Source: an uncultured Bacteroidaceae bacterium
GTDB taxonomy: Bacteria; Bacteroidota; Bacteroidia; Bacteroidales; Bacteroidaceae
Length of the DNA stretch: 64,000 nucleotides
Reading direction: 5' to 3'
Assembly (NCBI GenBank): GCA_905233465.1
Contig: CAJOEI010000003.1
Location: 1 to 64,000 of the forward strand
Under the pieces are notes generated by a model. The model had not been told where the DNA came from, searched no databases, and saw only the letters and a program-made list of their open reading frames with translations. Both the position numbers and the translations under genes were made by a program. How positions within the stretch are numbered: position 1 is the stretch's first letter; each line of letters opens with the position of its first letter. This document shows, in pieces, positions 60,710-64,000 of the stretch.

Positions 60710-62317
60710 ATGACACATATAAAACACAATAACCAATTCCACTTAGCACATCTCACATCGCTCATACTCGCTTGCATCCTGCCGGCGATGGTTTGTGCGC
60801 AGGTTACGGACCCACGTGAAAGAGCCATACGCAAGCTCTTGCAGTCAACGATGATGATCAATCAGCTCTACGTGGACACAGTCAATCTCGATCGTCAGGT
60901 GGAGGATGCCATCACGGGTATGCTCTCGAAACTCGACCCGCATTCCACATACACCAACCCGCGCGACACACGACGCCTGACTGAGCCGCTGCAGGGCAAC
61001 TTCGACGGCATCGGCGTGCAGTTCAATATGCTCGAGGATACGTTGTTGGTCATACAGACAGTGGCCAAGGGTCCATCGGAAAAAGCTGGCATCGTGGCTG
61101 GTGATCGCATCGTCAGCGTCAACGACACCGCTATTGCAGGTGTGAAGATGAGTCGTGAAGACATCATGAGCCGCCTGCGGGGACCGCGTGGCACAAAAGT
61201 GCATCTTGGCGTTGTGCGTCGTGGCATCAGCGACACGCTGGCATTCAACATCACACGCGACCGCATACCCATCAACTCCGTTGATGCCGCATTCATGCTG
61301 CGACCGGGCATTGGACTGATACGATTCTCAAACTTTGCTGCAACCACACATGAAGAGGTGACACAAGCCATCGAGCGCCTGAAAAAGCAGGGCATGAAAT
61401 CGTTGGTGCTTGACCTGCAAGGCAATAGTGGGGGCTATCTTGGTGCTTCCGCGGAACTTGCAAATGAGTTCCTCGAGAAAGGCGATATGGTCGTTTACAC
61501 ACAGGGGCGAGATGGTGCCAGGACAAGCGAATACCATTCTGAGGGCAAAGGTCTCTTCCGCGAGGGCCGTCTGGTGGTGCTCGTAGATGAATACAGTGCT
61601 TCGGCTGCTGAAATCCTGGCAGGAGCCATTCAGGATCAGGATCGTGGCATCATCGTTGGCCGCCGCACCTTTGGCAAGGGACTCGTACAACGGCCGCTGG
61701 AACTGGAAGACGGCTCAATGATACGTCTGACAATAGCCAGATACTACACTCCATCGGGCCGATGCATTCAGAAACCATACTCCAAGGGCGATGCCAAAAC
61801 ATACGCACGTGATGTCGTTGAACGCTACAATCGCGGCGAACTGACATCCGCCGACAGCATCCATTTCCCAGATTCCCTGCGCTATCGCACGCTCAGGCAG
61901 CGGCGCATAGTCTATGGCGGCGGAGGCATAATGCCAGACCTCTTCGTGCCATTGGATACAGCGCGCTACACGCGACTGTACCGCGAACTCAACGCGCGCT
62001 CGTATATCATCAATGCCAGCCTGAAATATATGGATGCCCATCGCGACGCCCTGCGACAAAGGTATCCTGACTTCGAGACTTTCGCGACCAATTTCACGCC
62101 TGAAGAAGACTATCTGGCCGAAATTATTGCTCAGGCCGAGACAAAAGACAAACTCAAGCCCGCTGATGACGACGAACGTCAGCGCACAATATCTTCATTG
62201 GCACTGACGTTGAAAGCTTTGATAGCTCGAGACCTTTGGGATATGTCAGAGTATTTCCAGATTATCTACGAACACGACCCAGTCGTGCAGGCGGCGCTGG
62301 AAACGCTCACCAAATAG
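60710..62317 (+). CDS. S41 family C-terminal-processing protease (CtpA-like)
   Basis: A 535-residue periplasmic protease. Signal peptide (SLILACILPAMVCAQ), then a PDZ domain (about 90-170: GIGVQFNMLEDTLLVIQTVA) and the S41 catalytic core (LVLDLQGNSGGYLGASAELA; the catalytic Ser in YSASAAEILAGAIQDQ; the catalytic Lys in RRTFGKGLVQRPLEL). It would trim envelope proteins. It follows coaD by 22 bp. Confidence 0.94.
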   Translation: MTHIKHNNQFHLAHLTSLILACILPAMVCAQVTDPRERAIRKLLQSTMMINQLYVDTVNLDRQVEDAITGMLSKLDPHSTYTNPRDTRRLTEPLQGNFDGIGVQFNMLEDTLLVIQTVAKGPSEKAGIVAGDRIVSVNDTAIAGVKMSREDIMSRLRGPRGTKVHLGVVRRGISDTLAFNITRDRIPINSVDAAFMLRPGIGLIRFSNFAATTHEEVTQAIERLKKQGMKSLVLDLQGNSGGYLGASAELANEFLEKGDMVVYTQGRDGARTSEYHSEGKGLFREGRLVVLVDEYSASAAEILAGAIQDQDRGIIVGRRTFGKGLVQRPLELEDGSMIRLTIARYYTPSGRCIQKPYSKGDAKTYARDVVERYNRGELTSADSIHFPDSLRYRTLRQRRIVYGGGGIMPDLFVPLDTARYTRLYRELNARSYIINASLKYMDAHRDALRQRYPDFETFATNFTPEEDYLAEIIAQAETKDKLKPADDDERQRTISSLALTLKALIARDLWDMSEYFQIIYEHDPVVQAALETLTK

Positions 62318-62343
62318 GGAATATCTCCTTTCTTGTAAGTGTG

Positions 62344-62364
62344 CCCGGCGGTTTTGCCGCCGGG
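62344..62364 (+). terminator. GC-rich hairpin after the S41 protease gene
   Basis: CCCGGCGG-ttttg-CCGCCGGG lies 26 bp after the stop. Only a weak T-rich stretch (GTTTCATCCTT) follows, so the terminator call is moderate. Confidence 0.6.
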
Positions 62365-62403
62365 GTTTCATCCTTCCTCTCCCTCTCTAATCCTCTTTTC
62401 TCC

Positions 62404-64000
62404 TCACTTTTTTTCATCAAGCACCGTGTATATTGAGTTCTGACTCTTATACTCCGGCACTATCTGTTTCATCATCTTCACTGTTCCCAGGTTGTCGAAG
62501 TCCTTACTGATCTTCAACAGCTTGTCTATGTCCGTATTGACCTCAGCGTAGTCGTATTCGCGCACATTGGCAATCTTGATCTTCTTGTTGAATGTCGGCT
62601 TTGTGCGTTCCTCGTCGCCAAGCACCTCTTCATAGAGTTTCTCGCCATCGCGCAGGCCTGTGAACTTGACTTCAACATTCTTTGCACCTGACAACTGAAT
62701 CATTCTGCGTGCCAAGTCGGCAATCTTCACGGGCTTACCCATATCAAAGACAAAAATCTCGCCGCCGTTGCCCATCGTGCCTGCCTCCAACACCAGCTTA
62801 CACGCCTCGGGAATAAGCATAAAGAAACGGATGATGTCAGGATGCGTGACTGTGACTGGTCCGCCATTACGTATTTGCTCACGGAACAATGGTATCACAC
62901 TACCGTTGGAACCCAGCACATTGCCGAAGCGAGTGGTCACAAATTGTGTCTTGCCATTCACTTTGCCGTCTTTGATGGCCTTGTCAAGAGACTGCACATA
63001 AATCTCACAGATGCGCTTGGAACAACCCATGACGTTAGTGGGGTTCACAGCTTTGTCCGTAGATATCATGACAAACTTCCGCACGCCATACTTCACAGAC
63101 AAATCTGCCAACACACGCGTACCCTCAATATTGTTCTGAACAGCTTCCGAAGGATTGTCCTCCATCATGGGAACATGTTTGTAGGCTGCTGCATGGAAGA
63201 CATACTCAGGTCGATATGCGACGAAGAGTCGCTCCATACTGGCTTTATTGGCGATGTTCGTCACGATGGCTTCCACCTTGATGCCTGCAAACTCGCGTGC
63301 CATCATCAGGCGGATGTCATGCTGCGGCGTCTCGGACTGGTCCACGAGAACCAACTGCGACGGCTCCCACTTGGCAATCTGCCTCACCATTTCCGAACCA
63401 ATGCTGCCTGCCGAACCTGTGATGAGTATGCGACGACCCCGCAACAGTTTCTCAACGGCTTCCAGATCCACCTGTATCTCTTCACGGGGTAGCAGGTCCT
63501 CGATGTCTACTTCACGCAACTGCGAAGCGCTGATGTCGCTCTTGCCGTCCCACTTATGAGCCTGTGCGAGGGTGAAGACTTGAATGCCGGCGTCAATAAG
63601 TCGCTCAGACATTTCAGAGTTAGCCATGAACCGTTCCGCCTTCAGCGGCGAGACAAGCAATGCGTTGGCGCCTTCTTTCCTCATGTAGTCAACGATATGC
63701 TCATCATTGCGATACACCTTGGCGCCAAGCAGCGTATGGCCGGGCATGTCATCTGAGTCGCTCAGGAAACCGCGCAGCTGGAAACGTTGAGGACGCTCCA
63801 TGCGGATGCTCTTGGACAGGGCCACACCACCTGCCTTGGTACCATAGATGAAGACGCGACGCGTGCTCCGGTCTGACTCCACTAATTCAAAAATATACTT
63901 CATGAGGATGCGCGCAGTCATCATCACAAAAGTAGCCAGCAACCAGGCAAACAACAGGTCGCGCCAAGCAATGGGCACCAACCAGCGGTCCGTATTCAAG
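62404..64000 (-). CDS. WbpM/CapD/FlaA1-type nucleotide-sugar 4,6-dehydratase, 5' end cut by the window
   Basis: At least 531 residues of a polysaccharide-biosynthesis SDR enzyme. A hydrophobic segment (LLFAWLLATFVMMTARILMK) belongs to the N-terminal membrane block and continues beyond the window, so the TTG at 63999 is probably not the real start. A CoA-binding-like middle domain (about 45-170) precedes the NAD loop RILITGSAGSIGSEMVRQI. VMISTDKAVNPTNVMGCSKR carries the Lys, and Met replaces the usual SDR Tyr as in WbpM-type enzymes. It makes modified UDP-GlcNAc-type sugars for capsule or O-antigen. Confidence 0.92.
   Translation of the reverse strand, partial: LNTDRWLVPIAWRDLLFAWLLATFVMMTARILMKYIFELVESDRSTRRVFIYGTKAGGVALSKSIRMERPQRFQLRGFLSDSDDMPGHTLLGAKVYRNDEHIVDYMRKEGANALLVSPLKAERFMANSEMSERLIDAGIQVFTLAQAHKWDGKSDISASQLREVDIEDLLPREEIQVDLEAVEKLLRGRRILITGSAGSIGSEMVRQIAKWEPSQLVLVDQSETPQHDIRLMMAREFAGIKVEAIVTNIANKASMERLFVAYRPEYVFHAAAYKHVPMMEDNPSEAVQNNIEGTRVLADLSVKYGVRKFVMISTDKAVNPTNVMGCSKRICEIYVQSLDKAIKDGKVNGKTQFVTTRFGNVLGSNGSVIPLFREQIRNGGPVTVTHPDIIRFFMLIPEACKLVLEAGTMGNGGEIFVFDMGKPVKIADLARRMIQLSGAKNVEVKFTGLRDGEKLYEEVLGDEERTKPTFNKKIKIANVREYDYAEVNTDIDKLLKISKDFDNLGTVKMMKQIVPEYKSQNSIYTVLDEKK

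Overview
The window looks like the chromosome of a Bacteroidales bacterium, most likely Prevotellaceae. Evidence: Bacteroidetes promoters (TAnnTTTG) upstream of many genes and no Shine-Dalgarno pattern; type IX secretion (T9SS) parts (PorQ, a PorE-like OmpA protein) with two large cargo-type proteins carrying C-terminal sorting tails; a SusC/TonB-type beta-barrel protein; and family fingerprints such as DUF1573, DUF2851, DUF349, TIGR04076, the 5-fold beta-flower protein and RibBA. Coding regions look moderately GC-rich, with a more AT-rich stretch at about 39.6-43.2 kb. I count 49 protein-coding features (one chimeric, one cut by the right edge), two tRNA-Gln genes, one strong structured-RNA candidate and many short repeats. 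No rRNA, prophage, transposase or CRISPR was seen.

Layout. 0-1.2 kb: an odd in-frame chimera (CYTH N-terminus, GC-rich repeat, DnaG C-terminus) and a 47-residue membrane peptide. 1.2-6.6 kb (minus): sufC-sufD-ybeY, an acyl-CoA synthetase and prfB. 6.7-9.1 kb (plus): a TlpA-like lipoprotein and a THUMP-like methyltransferase interrupted in frame by the repeat. 9.2-12.5 kb (minus): a T9SS-type secreted protein with an endonuclease/exonuclease/phosphatase-like core, plus a tiny downstream protein. 12.6-17.7 kb (minus): pnp, ispH, cmk, porQ. 18-24.5 kb: tonB (plus), then on minus alkaline phosphatase, LptF/G permease, ribBA, TIGR04076 and a cyclophilin. 24.6-24.9 kb: two tandem identical tRNA-Gln(CTG). 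25-38.3 kb (plus): rsfS-ftsH-cdsA, a beta-barrel receptor, DUF1573-meaB-DUF2851-thioesterase-dprA, and gpmI. 38.3-39.0 kb: repeat-rich intergenic DNA. 39.0-44 kb, the accessory part: hicBA, a second secreted-giant plus tiny-protein pair, a structured RNA locus and a beta-flower repeat protein. 44-47 kb (minus): a YidE/AspT-type transporter and aroB. 47.2-62.3 kb (plus): topB, porE-like, corA, DUF349, dapB-lepB-GNAT-parE-coaD-S41 protease. The right edge cuts a WbpM/CapD-type polysaccharide gene.

The most unusual material is not a classical defence or metabolic island. (i) A ~40-bp palindromic GC-rich element occurs in intergenic DNA and in frame inside three protein genes, including the CYTH/DnaG chimera, which may be a recombination or assembly junction. 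(ii) A ~180-nt, four-hairpin RNA candidate has its own promoter and terminator. (iii) A two-gene module, a large T9SS-type cargo plus a ~62-66-residue MKxYxxP...WDxxW protein, occurs twice. (iv) Heptamer arrays sit in many intergenic gaps and in the linker before both T9SS tails. (v) corA has a leader whose hairpin contains the start codon.
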